Part shown: positions 1 to 7,317 of the stretch, piece after piece
Layout: each line of letters opens with the position of its first letter
How positions within the stretch are numbered: position 1 is the first letter of the stretch
Assembly (NCBI GenBank): GCA_002429115.1
Contig: DIYS01000016.1
Span: 1-28,270 of the forward strand
From: Saccharicrinis sp. UBA6048
Lineage (GTDB): Bacteria; Bacteroidota; Bacteroidia; Bacteroidales; Marinilabiliaceae
DNA: 28,270 bases
Reading direction: 5' to 3'
Notes under the pieces: generated by a model
What the model saw: only the letters and a program-made list of their open reading frames with translations
Databases searched by the model: none
Told to the model about the DNA's origin: nothing
Translations under genes and position numbers: made by a program

Positions 1-45
1 CACGAAAGGATTCGTGCGGCAGCAATACAGCAATCGAGCAGCTGA
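1..45 (+). CDS. possible C-terminal tail of an upstream gene (partial)
   Basis: The first frame is open from the left edge for 14 codons and ends in TGA at 43-45, reading HERIRAAAIQQSSS. The charged/alanine-rich then serine-rich end is plausible for a protein C terminus, but 14 codons cannot prove coding and no family can be named. The same bases form a hairpin at 1-16 (CACGAA, four-base loop, TTCGTG). Confidence 0.3.
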   Translation, partial: HERIRAAAIQQSSS

Positions 46-334
46 CTATAGGTTTAACAAATCCATCCTTTTATTGAATAGTTTAAGCCTCATTTAAAGC
101 TTTTATTAACTTTGTTAGCGCCATAATTCCGCAAGCGGAATTTCACAGCCCGCAGATAACGCGGATTTTCGCTGATTGTATTTTTGCCCCAGTCTGCTAC
201 AGGCAGGCATTTTGGTGAAATAAGTCCCATTAAACGGAACAAATTCTGCGAGAATAAGCCTAATCAGAGGGAAACAGAATAATTTACAGATTTTAGTTTG
301 TACTTAAATTGATCATTCACATTCAACTATTAAT
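46..334. other. intergenic region with hairpin and short periodic repeat
   Basis: No convincing gene is seen here. A perfect 8-bp hairpin lies at 125-142 (AATTCCGC, AA, GCGGAATT). It is followed at about 150-177 by three near-copies of a GCNGAT-type unit at 10-11 base spacing (GCAGAT, GCGGAT, GCTGAT), and by a GC-rich stretch around 192-210. This resembles intergenic repeats often dispersed in Bacteroidota genomes. A lone TAACTTTG at 107-114 matches the -7 element TAnnTTTG but has no TTG at the right spacing, so it is not called as a promoter. Confidence 0.35.
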
Positions 335-2785
335 ATGAAAAAGCTGGCAAAAATAGTATCAGGTATTGTAATTGGTTTATTTCTAATCCTTCTCGTACTT
401 CCTATTGTTTTCAAAGGAAAGATTAACTCTATAGTTAAGGAGCAGATCAATAATAATGTAAAGGCGAAGGTTAATTATGCCGATATTTCCTTATCGTTTA
501 TCAAGCAGTTTCCGAATATAAGCTTTTCAATTAATGACTTACAGGTTGTTGGAGTCGATGCCTTTGAAAATGACACCTTACTATCTTTGGGCGAATTTTC
601 TACGCAGCTTAACCTTTTTAAAGCTATTTCAGGAGATATTGTTGTTAACTCAATTCTGATCAATGACCTGGATGTAAATGCCATGGTTAATGCGGATTCA
701 TTAGCTAATTGGGACATTGCCAAAGCGACTGAAGCGGAGGAGGAAGCGGCGAATACAGATGATGAAGGTTCTTCGTTTAGTATTGTACTGGAATCGTTTA
801 AAATGAACAATACAAATATTAGCTATGCAGATGCTACTGCAGGCATCAAGTCAGAAATAAAAGGCCTTAATCTGGATTTAAGCGGAGATATGTCTGAGGT
901 TCTAACAAACCTTCAGCTTGAATCAGTGATCGGGAAGCTGTTCGTGAGTTATGAGGAGACCATGTACGTCAATGGCGCTTCCCTTGGTTTATCTGCCGGT
1001 ATTCGTGCCGATATGGACAATATGATCTTTTCATTTCTGGAGAATGAGTTGAAGATTAACCGGATGGGCTTAAAGCTGGATGGCTCTGTTCAAATGAAAG
1101 AAGAGGGCTATGGATTGGATCTTACTTTCGGGACGATTGATACAGATTTTAAAAATCTGTTGGCATTGGTACCGGAACAATACCTGAGTGATTATGAAGG
1201 CCTGCAAACAGAGGGTGACATCTTGTTTGAAGGCTATGTGAAAGGTTATTATCTGGATGAAGAGCATTTGCCGGCTTTTGACGTTAAAATGAAGGTGAAT
1301 AATGGGATGGTAAAGTTCCCGGAGTTGCCTGAATCCATCAGTAACATCAATGTCAGCCTGAATGTAAGCAATGAAGGAGGCAGTGCAGACAATACCATCA
1401 GTCAATTGGAGCAATTTCATTTTGAGCTGGCTGATAATCCGTTTGATGCATCATTATTGGTAACAAACCCGGTATCTAATCCGGCGTTTAAAGGTCAGGT
1501 TGATGGTGCGATTGATTTGAATTCGCTGGTCAACGCTATTCCGCTTGATAGCTTCGATATAAAAGGATTGGTAGAAGCACAGTTTGTTGTGGATGGTGAT
1601 TATGCGATGGTAGAAAAGGAGGATTATGAACGTATCAATGCTTCTGGATTTATCAACTTATCAAACTTTGCCTTTACGAGTCAGGACTTGCCTCAGGGAA
1701 TGCTTATCAGGGAAAGCAACATGGTGTTTAATCCTAAAACAGTAGAGCTGAGATCATTTGATTGTACAATTGGCAGGAGCGATTTTGATCTGAAAGGTAA
1801 GCTTGAAAATTATCTGTCGTATGCGCTTAAAGATGGTGTTTTAAAGGGGCAATTATCGCATCATTCAAAGTTGATTAACACCAATGAATTCCTGGCCTAT
1901 AATAGCTCAGAAACAGCTGAAACTCCAGAATCTGAAGAAGAAATGGTGTTGTTTGAAGTACCAAAGAATCTGGATTTATTGTTACAATCGCGTATTAACA
2001 AATTAGTTTACGATAAACTGATAATCAACAATACACAAGGCAAAATTACTATTGCCAATGGTGTGGTTAAGCTAAATGGCTTGCAGATGAACCTGTTGGA
2101 CGGTAACCTGACAATGACGGGACAATATAATACGGCTAATATTAAAAAGCCTTTTGTAGATTTCTCGTTTGAAGGCGCTGAGTTAGATTTAAATATGGCA
2201 GCCAACTCCTTCAGTGTGGTTGATACCCTATTGCCAATTGCTAAAAATACAAAAGGCCGGGTATCTCCAAAGTTTAAGTACAACAGTCTGTTAGGAGCTG
2301 ATGCCAAGCCGGTCATGTCATCTATGAATGGAGGTGGCTGGTTAAGATCGAAGCAGGTGGAAGTGTCAGATTCCAAGATTCAAAATTCACTGGCAGCTAC
2401 GTTTAAAAGTGATAGTTACAAAACCATGAGGGCGGAGGATTTAAACATCAACTTCATCCTCGACAAAGGTAATGTGATTGTTAAACCTTTTAAAACCAAA
2501 GTAGGAGGTAAGATGGTGGAAATTCAGGGGACTCAAGGCCTGGATCAATCCATCGATTACAAGATTACCATGCCGGTATCGCGCAAGGAAGTGGCCAAAA
2601 TTGCTGGCTCATTTGGATTTGCTTTACCAACTTCAGGTGATGATTTGGTGGTAGATGTTTTGGTAAAAGGAAGTGTGCAGGAACCTAAATTAGGCTTTGA
2701 CCTGGATAAAGCCCGTAAGCAAATTGAAAAAGACCTGAAAAAAGAAGGTGAAAACCTATTAAAGAATTTACTGAAAGGTTTTTAA
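335..2785 (+). CDS. AsmA-like membrane-anchored protein
   Basis: 816 residues. An N-terminal hydrophobic segment (about residues 7-27, after MKKLAK) anchors the protein in the inner membrane; the rest is a long, beta-rich periplasmic body with many short alternating hydrophobic strands and NxS/DLNxS-like turns, typical of the AsmA/TamB-like bridge proteins. The last ~250 residues (about 560-800) look like the AsmA C-terminal region, including a stretch where a glycine/valine-rich fold precedes a basic, lysine-rich tail. Family members are implicated in outer-membrane assembly and in moving lipids between membranes; that role here is inferred from the family. An acidic linker (EAEEEAANTDDEGS, about 133-146) and another around 526-533 separate parts of the molecule. 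The gene stands alone, with ~190 bases before the next gene. Confidence 0.8.
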   Translation: MKKLAKIVSGIVIGLFLILLVLPIVFKGKINSIVKEQINNNVKAKVNYADISLSFIKQFPNISFSINDLQVVGVDAFENDTLLSLGEFSTQLNLFKAISGDIVVNSILINDLDVNAMVNADSLANWDIAKATEAEEEAANTDDEGSSFSIVLESFKMNNTNISYADATAGIKSEIKGLNLDLSGDMSEVLTNLQLESVIGKLFVSYEETMYVNGASLGLSAGIRADMDNMIFSFLENELKINRMGLKLDGSVQMKEEGYGLDLTFGTIDTDFKNLLALVPEQYLSDYEGLQTEGDILFEGYVKGYYLDEEHLPAFDVKMKVNNGMVKFPELPESISNINVSLNVSNEGGSADNTISQLEQFHFELADNPFDASLLVTNPVSNPAFKGQVDGAIDLNSLVNAIPLDSFDIKGLVEAQFVVDGDYAMVEKEDYERINASGFINLSNFAFTSQDLPQGMLIRESNMVFNPKTVELRSFDCTIGRSDFDLKGKLENYLSYALKDGVLKGQLSHHSKLINTNEFLAYNSSETAETPESEEEMVLFEVPKNLDLLLQSRINKLVYDKLIINNTQGKITIANGVVKLNGLQMNLLDGNLTMTGQYNTANIKKPFVDFSFEGAELDLNMAANSFSVVDTLLPIAKNTKGRVSPKFKYNSLLGADAKPVMSSMNGGGWLRSKQVEVSDSKIQNSLAATFKSDSYKTMRAEDLNINFILDKGNVIVKPFKTKVGGKMVEIQGTQGLDQSIDYKITMPVSRKEVAKIAGSFGFALPTSGDDLVVDVLVKGSVQEPKLGFDLDKARKQIEKDLKKEGENLLKNLLKGF

Positions 2786-2973
2786 TTCTTGGAGATATTT
2801 GAAGCAATTGCCATACGCAAACAGCCTTTTCAGAACTTTAATAGCTCGCTTGTATAAGCTCAAACTGCGATTAGTAAACAAAATAGTGGCATTGGTGTAA
2901 TCAATTTTCATAATTGACGAATATGCCTTTATTTTACTATTGATAATAAAATCGCCTTACAGCTTTATTATAT

Positions 2974-5130
2974 ATGAGAATAGCAGTAATTACATCACAG
3001 GAATATAATGACATTGATACGTATTCAACTGAACTGATTGAGGCTTTAAATCAATGGTGTGCCAACAAAGACAGCGTTGTACGATTTGATGTTGGTAAGT
3101 CATTGGAAACAAAAGCTAACTATATAAATAAAGGCAGTTTAGAAGATATTTCCAATACGGCAAAACTGATTAATTCTACCTTTGATGCCTGTTTGTTACA
3201 GCACCATACATCTCTGTTTGCTGGATATTCTGGTGATTTAGTCCTGGCCTTTGCCAAGCAGATAAATATTCCGCTTTATACCTTTTATCACGATTTAAAG
3301 AGTAATCCGGATAAAAAGGAAAGAAATGTAGTTAACCGCCTGGCCTTTCTGAGCAAAGCGGTATTTGCGTTTAGCAAAATATCCATCGAGTTTTTAGAGC
3401 ATTACTATAAGCTTAACCGCGATCATATTAAACGCACAGAATATGCAATTCCTCTGTTTGAAGAGTTGGATAAGCCATCGTTATTAAATAAACTGGATAT
3501 TTCGGCTTCCGGATTAATTGTAAGTTGTGGCGAATTAAACGATGACTATGGTTTTAAAACCATTGTTAATTCGTTGCCATCTATTGTGCAACGACTTGGC
3601 GATGCACGATTGCTCATACTTTATTCGGGCAAGGATGATGCGGATTATATCAATTCCTATTACAGGATAGCCAATAAGCGAAAGGTGGGGCAGAATCTGA
3701 TAGTTAAGCACATTGATGAACTTGATATGGGCTTGCATCAGGTGATCAATGCGGCCGACGTGTATGTTTCAGCCAATATCGATTCCAAACAGCTAAATAA
3801 TATGTTTCTGACCAAAGCCGTTGGAGCCGGAGCCTTGGTTATTTCATCATCGACCTGGGTGGCCAAGGAATTGACTGAAGATCGAAAAGGGGAGTTGTTC
3901 TCAATCAAATCTTCATCGGAATTAAGCAAAGTATTAATCGATGTATTAAATAATGCCGATGTCAAACAAGAGTTGCGATCAAACGCTTCGTTGTATGGAT
4001 CGCAAAACTCATGGGTTGTTATTGGTAAGCAGCTGCTTGAGGTGATTGAAAAAGACAGATTGGGCAAAGGGGGTGATTCTAATGAACGTGGCATAATTGA
4101 AAGTTTGCCTGTTTTAAATTTAAAGCACCTGAACTCATTAATGGTTGAGCCTGGTATTTTAATGGAATCCAATTTTGGCATTAACGACCTGAGCAAAGGC
4201 TATCGCCTGGATGCCTGTGCGATGGCAATACGTGTTTTTGCTAAGGCTTTTGTATATGGTAAGGATGATTATCTCATTGGGAACGTTAAGAAATTAGTAG
4301 CGCTCGTTAATTATATGTTGCCTGATAATAGCAACTGGTGCAGCCACATGCATTTTGACCGGTCGATGACAAACGAACTGGACGAACTTGCCTTGGGTAA
4401 AACGGTATGGGCGATGGCAGAATTGTATGCCTGTTCAGAGTTTTCTGAAATAAAGGAAATTGCATACAAAATATTCACATCCATATTGACCAGTGATCGT
4501 CTTATGTCAATCCAGGCAAAAGCGTACGGACTGATAGGCCTGACACACTTTTTAAAAGTTGAGCGAACGAATACCGATCTGATCGACTTATTTCAGGCCT
4601 GGACGAAAGATCTCGAACGATTATTTCCTGCAGATCCTTACAAAAGCTGGCAGTGGTATCAGGATGAGATACCAGGCGAAATGGCAGTGGTGCCATTGGC
4701 ATTATTAAACGCTGCTTCATTAACGTCTAATAAAGAAACTCTGTCGATAGGTAAACGAGCCATTCGTTTTTTAGAGAAGCATGTGACCATAGAAGGCTAT
4801 TATTCACCTAAAATTATAGGCCTAAGTTCAACGAATACAGAGGTGAAAAATCCGGAAGTATATGCCGAAGAAGCTTACCTCTTAGCCGCGGCGTATTATC
4901 AGCTTTGGGTAATAAGCAAAGAAGAGCGTTATATGACGAAACTAAATACCATCCATAGTTGGTATCTGGGCGAAAATACCTTGGGCAAATCACTGTATGA
5001 CTCTAAGGATGGCGCTTGCTATAAGGGCTTTAGCGGACGTACTGTGATGCCGGCTAAGAACATCTATTCAACAGCGGCTTATTGGCTATCGTATTTTGAT
5101 GTGCTAAGTGCACATATTGAAGGAGTATAA
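2974..5130 (+). CDS. two-domain protein: GT-B glycosyltransferase-like domain plus C-terminal alpha-helical (barrel-like) domain
   Basis: 718 residues, no signal peptide, probably cytoplasmic. Residues about 1-355 resemble a GT4-type glycosyltransferase (GT-B fold): an N-terminal MRIAVITSQ strand, a central HHTSLFAGYSG region that matches the acceptor-side half, and a nucleotide-sugar half with an LIVSCGELNDDYGFKTIV strand-loop. Residues about 390-715 are helical, with repeated W/Y-rich segments (KSWQWYQDE, EEAYLLAAAYYQLW) like the (alpha/alpha)6 barrels found fused to glycosyltransferases in Bacteroidota. The usual E-x7-E of GT4 enzymes is not evident: the equivalent stretch at about 265-285 (ADVYVSANIDSKQLNNMF) lacks both glutamates, so activity or donor choice may differ. 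The gene is not in a visible polysaccharide cluster and ends in front of a bidirectional hairpin. The assignment to the superfamily is fairly safe; the sugar and acceptor are unknown. Confidence 0.72.
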   Translation: MRIAVITSQEYNDIDTYSTELIEALNQWCANKDSVVRFDVGKSLETKANYINKGSLEDISNTAKLINSTFDACLLQHHTSLFAGYSGDLVLAFAKQINIPLYTFYHDLKSNPDKKERNVVNRLAFLSKAVFAFSKISIEFLEHYYKLNRDHIKRTEYAIPLFEELDKPSLLNKLDISASGLIVSCGELNDDYGFKTIVNSLPSIVQRLGDARLLILYSGKDDADYINSYYRIANKRKVGQNLIVKHIDELDMGLHQVINAADVYVSANIDSKQLNNMFLTKAVGAGALVISSSTWVAKELTEDRKGELFSIKSSSELSKVLIDVLNNADVKQELRSNASLYGSQNSWVVIGKQLLEVIEKDRLGKGGDSNERGIIESLPVLNLKHLNSLMVEPGILMESNFGINDLSKGYRLDACAMAIRVFAKAFVYGKDDYLIGNVKKLVALVNYMLPDNSNWCSHMHFDRSMTNELDELALGKTVWAMAELYACSEFSEIKEIAYKIFTSILTSDRLMSIQAKAYGLIGLTHFLKVERTNTDLIDLFQAWTKDLERLFPADPYKSWQWYQDEIPGEMAVVPLALLNAASLTSNKETLSIGKRAIRFLEKHVTIEGYYSPKIIGLSSTNTEVKNPEVYAEEAYLLAAAYYQLWVISKEERYMTKLNTIHSWYLGENTLGKSLYDSKDGACYKGFSGRTVMPAKNIYSTAAYWLSYFDVLSAHIEGV

Positions 5131-5156
5131 ACAAAGTGTGATCTTAGCTATTGAAA

Positions 5157-5199
5157 ATAAACAGAACCTCTATTAGTACGTTAGAGGTTAACTGTTTAT
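5157..5199. terminator. bidirectional terminator-like hairpin between convergent genes
   Basis: Outer arms ATAAACAG (5157-5164) and CTGTTTAT (5192-5199) are perfect complements, and inner arms AACCTCT (5165-5171) and AGAGGTT (5183-5189) continue the stem to 15 bp, with a two-base AA bulge at 5190-5191 and an 11-base loop. The position between the plus-strand glycosyltransferase-like gene and the minus-strand SnoaL gene fits a shared terminator. There is no long T tract on either side. Confidence 0.6.
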
Positions 5200-5220
5200 C
5201 AATTTCTCAAGAGTCAATTA

Positions 5221-5712
5221 TTAGAAAGTCGGATTATTATTTCCAATTTCTCCACCAGTAAGTAACATCAGGAATCTGGAAAAGATGTCAATTGGTTGTA
5301 TAGCATCCCAATGTTCTGATAGTTGACCATCCTTTAGTTTAAAAGTGTCGGTAATTATAAAGCCTTTTTTCTCATTACCTCTGTGCTTGGCTTTCATAGT
5401 TGTATGACTGTGTAAGATGACATAATCACCATCGGTAAAAATCTTTTTTACATCGAAGGAATATTCCGGGAAGCGTTTGGTCATAGTTTTTACATATCCT
5501 ACAAGTCCTTCCATCTCATTGGGTATTGCCCTGTTGTGTTGTGTGTATGAACCGCCACCATATTTTTTGAGCGTGTAATCAAAATCGTGCTCATTCATCA
5601 AGTGCTGAAAAAAATCAACAACAACTTTAACGTTTTCTGTTTCCTGTGGTGTCCAATTATTTTGTAAGTAGTTGTTTATATCAATTATAGGTCTTTGTTC
5701 ATTACTCATCAT
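5221..5712 (-). CDS. SnoaL-like / NTF2-fold protein (predicted aldol-condensing type)
   Basis: 163 residues. The pattern YTQHN (near residue 56), EGLVGY, VILHSHTTMK and DTFKLKDGQLSEHWDAIQ is characteristic of the SnoaL-like, COG4922-type small proteins with an NTF2 cone fold. These are annotated as predicted aldol-condensation or ester-cyclase-like enzymes, but the real substrate is generally unknown. The start is MMSNEQ; its first 11 bases (ATGATGAGTAA, 5702-5712) overlap the end of the HxlR regulator gene, whose stop TAA lies inside the overlap, so the two are translationally coupled and form one minus-strand operon driven from the 6176-6205 promoter. Confidence 0.8.
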   Translation of the reverse strand: MMSNEQRPIIDINNYLQNNWTPQETENVKVVVDFFQHLMNEHDFDYTLKKYGGGSYTQHNRAIPNEMEGLVGYVKTMTKRFPEYSFDVKKIFTDGDYVILHSHTTMKAKHRGNEKKGFIITDTFKLKDGQLSEHWDAIQPIDIFSRFLMLLTGGEIGNNNPTF

Positions 5713-6151
5713 TATTCGTGTTTAAAAGTGATTGTTTGTATTTTATGTAATTCTCTTTTATCTGCTCAAATGCTTCTTCCTTATTTGCTTCGGCCCAATC
5801 CAGTTTTTCATCCAGATTCATACCAGGATTAAAGGCTATAACCTCCTGTTTGCTCCAAAAAGTAAGTTCCATTATAACAGGAATGAGCGTTAATCCTTTC
5901 GGACTTAGAGTATAGATGTTAGCCTTCTTATTGGTAGGCAGCTTTTGTTTATTAATGATTTCAAACTGTTCTAACATTTTTAATCGTGTAGAAAGAATAT
6001 TGGTAGCAATGGCTTCTGTGCTTTCAGTGAAGTCCTTAAAAGTATTTTTCCCCTCAAAGAGCATTTGTTTAATGATTACCAGCGACCATTTATCGCCAAT
6101 AATATCTAATGCTGAGGTAATTGGACATTTACAGCGAAAGATGTTCTTCAT
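5702..6151 (-). CDS. HxlR-family winged-helix transcriptional regulator
   Basis: 149 residues. The core CPITSALDIIGDKWSLVII, then TNILSTRLKMLEQFEII (recognition-helix region) and a wing ending TLSPKGLTLIPVI, is the standard HxlR layout. Family members are dimers that often repress a divergent or adjacent gene and sense reactive electrophiles through an N-terminal cysteine. C9 here is in the conserved CP position, and C7 is an extra cysteine. The tail from about residue 100 is longer than in minimal members and charged. The regulator is divergent from a reductase gene and first in an operon with a SnoaL-like gene. The two 21-bp palindromes in the gap are its likely operators, and one of them lies across its own -7 element, so autoregulation is expected. 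Confidence 0.88.
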   Translation of the reverse strand: MKNIFRCKCPITSALDIIGDKWSLVIIKQMLFEGKNTFKDFTESTEAIATNILSTRLKMLEQFEIINKQKLPTNKKANIYTLSPKGLTLIPVIMELTFWSKQEVIAFNPGMNLDEKLDWAEANKEEAFEQIKENYIKYKQSLLNTNNDE

Positions 6152-6163
6152 AATTATTAGTTT

Positions 6164-6184
6164 TTACTTGCAAAACAAAAGTAA
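6164..6184. promoter_or_regulatory. palindromic operator, copy 1 (probable HxlR site)
   Basis: TTACTT (6164-6169), nine bases, AAGTAA (6179-6184): a perfect 6+6 palindrome in 21 bp. It covers the -33 TTG of the rightward promoter (6168-6170) and the -7 element of the leftward promoter (6176-6183), so a bound protein could shut both. Assignment to the adjacent HxlR protein is inferred from position. Confidence 0.6.
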
Positions 6185-6198
6185 TGCATTTATTTTTG
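6168..6198 (+). promoter_or_regulatory. Bacteroidota-type promoter for the epimerase/reductase gene
   Basis: TTG at 6168-6170, 20 bases, then TATTTTTG at 6191-6198, an exact match to TTG-N19-21-TAnnTTTG. This predicts a start near 6203-6205 and a leader of about 30 bases before the ATG at 6235. Confidence 0.65.
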
Positions 6199-6205
6199 CT
6201 TGCAA
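6176..6205 (-). promoter_or_regulatory. Bacteroidota-type promoter for the hxlR-like/SnoaL operon
   Basis: On the minus strand TTG (complement of 6203-6205), 19 bases, TACTTTTG (complement of 6176-6183). It is an exact consensus match, interleaved with the rightward promoter. Confidence 0.65.
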
Positions 6206-6216
6206 AATAAAAGTAA
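6196..6216. promoter_or_regulatory. palindromic operator, copy 2 (probable HxlR site)
   Basis: TTGCTT (6196-6201), nine bases, AAGTAA (6211-6216): the same 21-bp layout as copy 1 with one mismatch in the left arm. The bases in between are GCAAAATAA against GCAAAACAA in copy 1, so 8 of 9 spacer positions are also kept. The copies are 32 bp apart, about three helical turns. Confidence 0.6.
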
Positions 6217-6234
6217 AAATTAAATTTCAATCAG

Positions 6235-7245
6235 ATGAAAAAAGTGTTATTAACGGGAGTATCAGGCTATATAGGCTTACACTGCGCAGTGGAGTTGTTG
6301 AAAAAAGGTTATGCCGTAAAAGGCACCGTAAGAAGTTTATCTAAAGCCGAAGAGATTACTAATACCATTAAGAAATGGGTCGACCCTCAGGGAAACATTG
6401 AATTTTGCGAGCTTGATTTGCTAAAAAACGAAGGCTGGGATGAGGCGGTATCGGGTTGTGATTTTGTGATGCATGTGGCCTCACCGTTTTTCTCTAAGAT
6501 TCCGAAAGATGAAAATGAATTAATCAGACCTGCAGTTGAAGGCACGCAGCGTGCGTTAAAAGCTGCGCATAAAGCAGGAATAAAACGTGTGGTGTTAACC
6601 TCTTCAATGGTGGCCATGTTGGGTGATATTATCGGCGATGAGAATATTGGCAAAAACAGCTGGACAAATGTGAAAGCTAAGAATGCTACCGCGTACTTAA
6701 AAAGTAAAACATTGGCCGAAAAAAGTGCTTGGGAATTCGCTGAGGCCAATAACTTAGAACTGGTAACAATCCATCCTGGACCGGTGTACGGACCAAACCT
6801 CTCCAATATTTTATCCGGAGAATCGATGACCTTATTTAAGCGCATTATTACCGGTGAGCTAAAGCAAATGATTCATGCAAGCATCAATATGTCGGATGTA
6901 AGAGATGTGGCTAAAATTCATGTATTGGCATTAGAAAACGAGCATGCCACAGGGCAGCGTATTGTTGTTGCTACAGAACAAGCTCATTCGTTTCAGGAGA
7001 TAACACAGTTGTTAAAAAACAACGGATATGAAAAAGTTGGGACTGGTGTCGTTCCTAATATAATGGTAAAAATATTAGCCACTGTCAATAGTGAGATGAA
7101 AGGCATGCGACCATATGTTGGCAAGAAGTATAAGGCGAGTGTAGCTACTACAAAACAACTTTTTAACTGGGAACCAATCCCGTTTGATAAAATGGTGTTA
7201 GATACTGCCGAATCTGTGCGCGATATTTTAAGTGCTCAGAACTAG
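6235..7245 (+). CDS. NAD(P)-dependent epimerase/reductase, extended SDR (dihydroflavonol-reductase-like)
   Basis: 336 residues, cytoplasmic. The Rossmann dinucleotide motif GxxGxxG is at G8-G11-G14 (TGVSGYIG), the catalytic S is at about 123-124 (LTSSMV), and the YxxxK pair is Y154/K158 (AYLKSK), followed by the HPGPVYGP loop. This is the extended-SDR group that includes dihydroflavonol-4-reductases, cinnamoyl-CoA reductases and bacterial aldehyde reductases; the likely job is NADPH-dependent reduction of a reactive aldehyde or ketone. R33 after the second strand (GTVRSLSKAEE) favours NADPH. It is divergent from an HxlR regulator, a usual arrangement for electrophile-inducible reductases. Exact substrate is not readable from the sequence. 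Confidence 0.85.
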   Translation: MKKVLLTGVSGYIGLHCAVELLKKGYAVKGTVRSLSKAEEITNTIKKWVDPQGNIEFCELDLLKNEGWDEAVSGCDFVMHVASPFFSKIPKDENELIRPAVEGTQRALKAAHKAGIKRVVLTSSMVAMLGDIIGDENIGKNSWTNVKAKNATAYLKSKTLAEKSAWEFAEANNLELVTIHPGPVYGPNLSNILSGESMTLFKRIITGELKQMIHASINMSDVRDVAKIHVLALENEHATGQRIVVATEQAHSFQEITQLLKNNGYEKVGTGVVPNIMVKILATVNSEMKGMRPYVGKKYKASVATTKQLFNWEPIPFDKMVLDTAESVRDILSAQN

Positions 7246-7256
7246 ATATTTCAAAT

Positions 7257-7291
7257 CCGCTTAGCGCTTAAAACGCGCTTAGCGGGTTTTT
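7257..7291 (+). terminator. intrinsic terminator after the reductase gene
   Basis: Arms CCGCTTAGCGC (7257-7267) and GCGCTTAGCGG (7275-7285) pair with one T-T mismatch in 11 positions around a 7-base loop, followed by G and five T. The next gene comes in from the other strand, and the stem may act for it too although the T tract favours the plus strand. Confidence 0.75.
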
Positions 7292-7317
7292 AAGTCTATT
7301 GGTACAGAGTAGCGTCT

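Noticed and set aside
5916..6344. Plus-strand open frame across the HxlR gene and the divergent promoter region
   Set aside because: It overlaps two well-supported genes and the promoter/operator region in another frame; no domain is seen.
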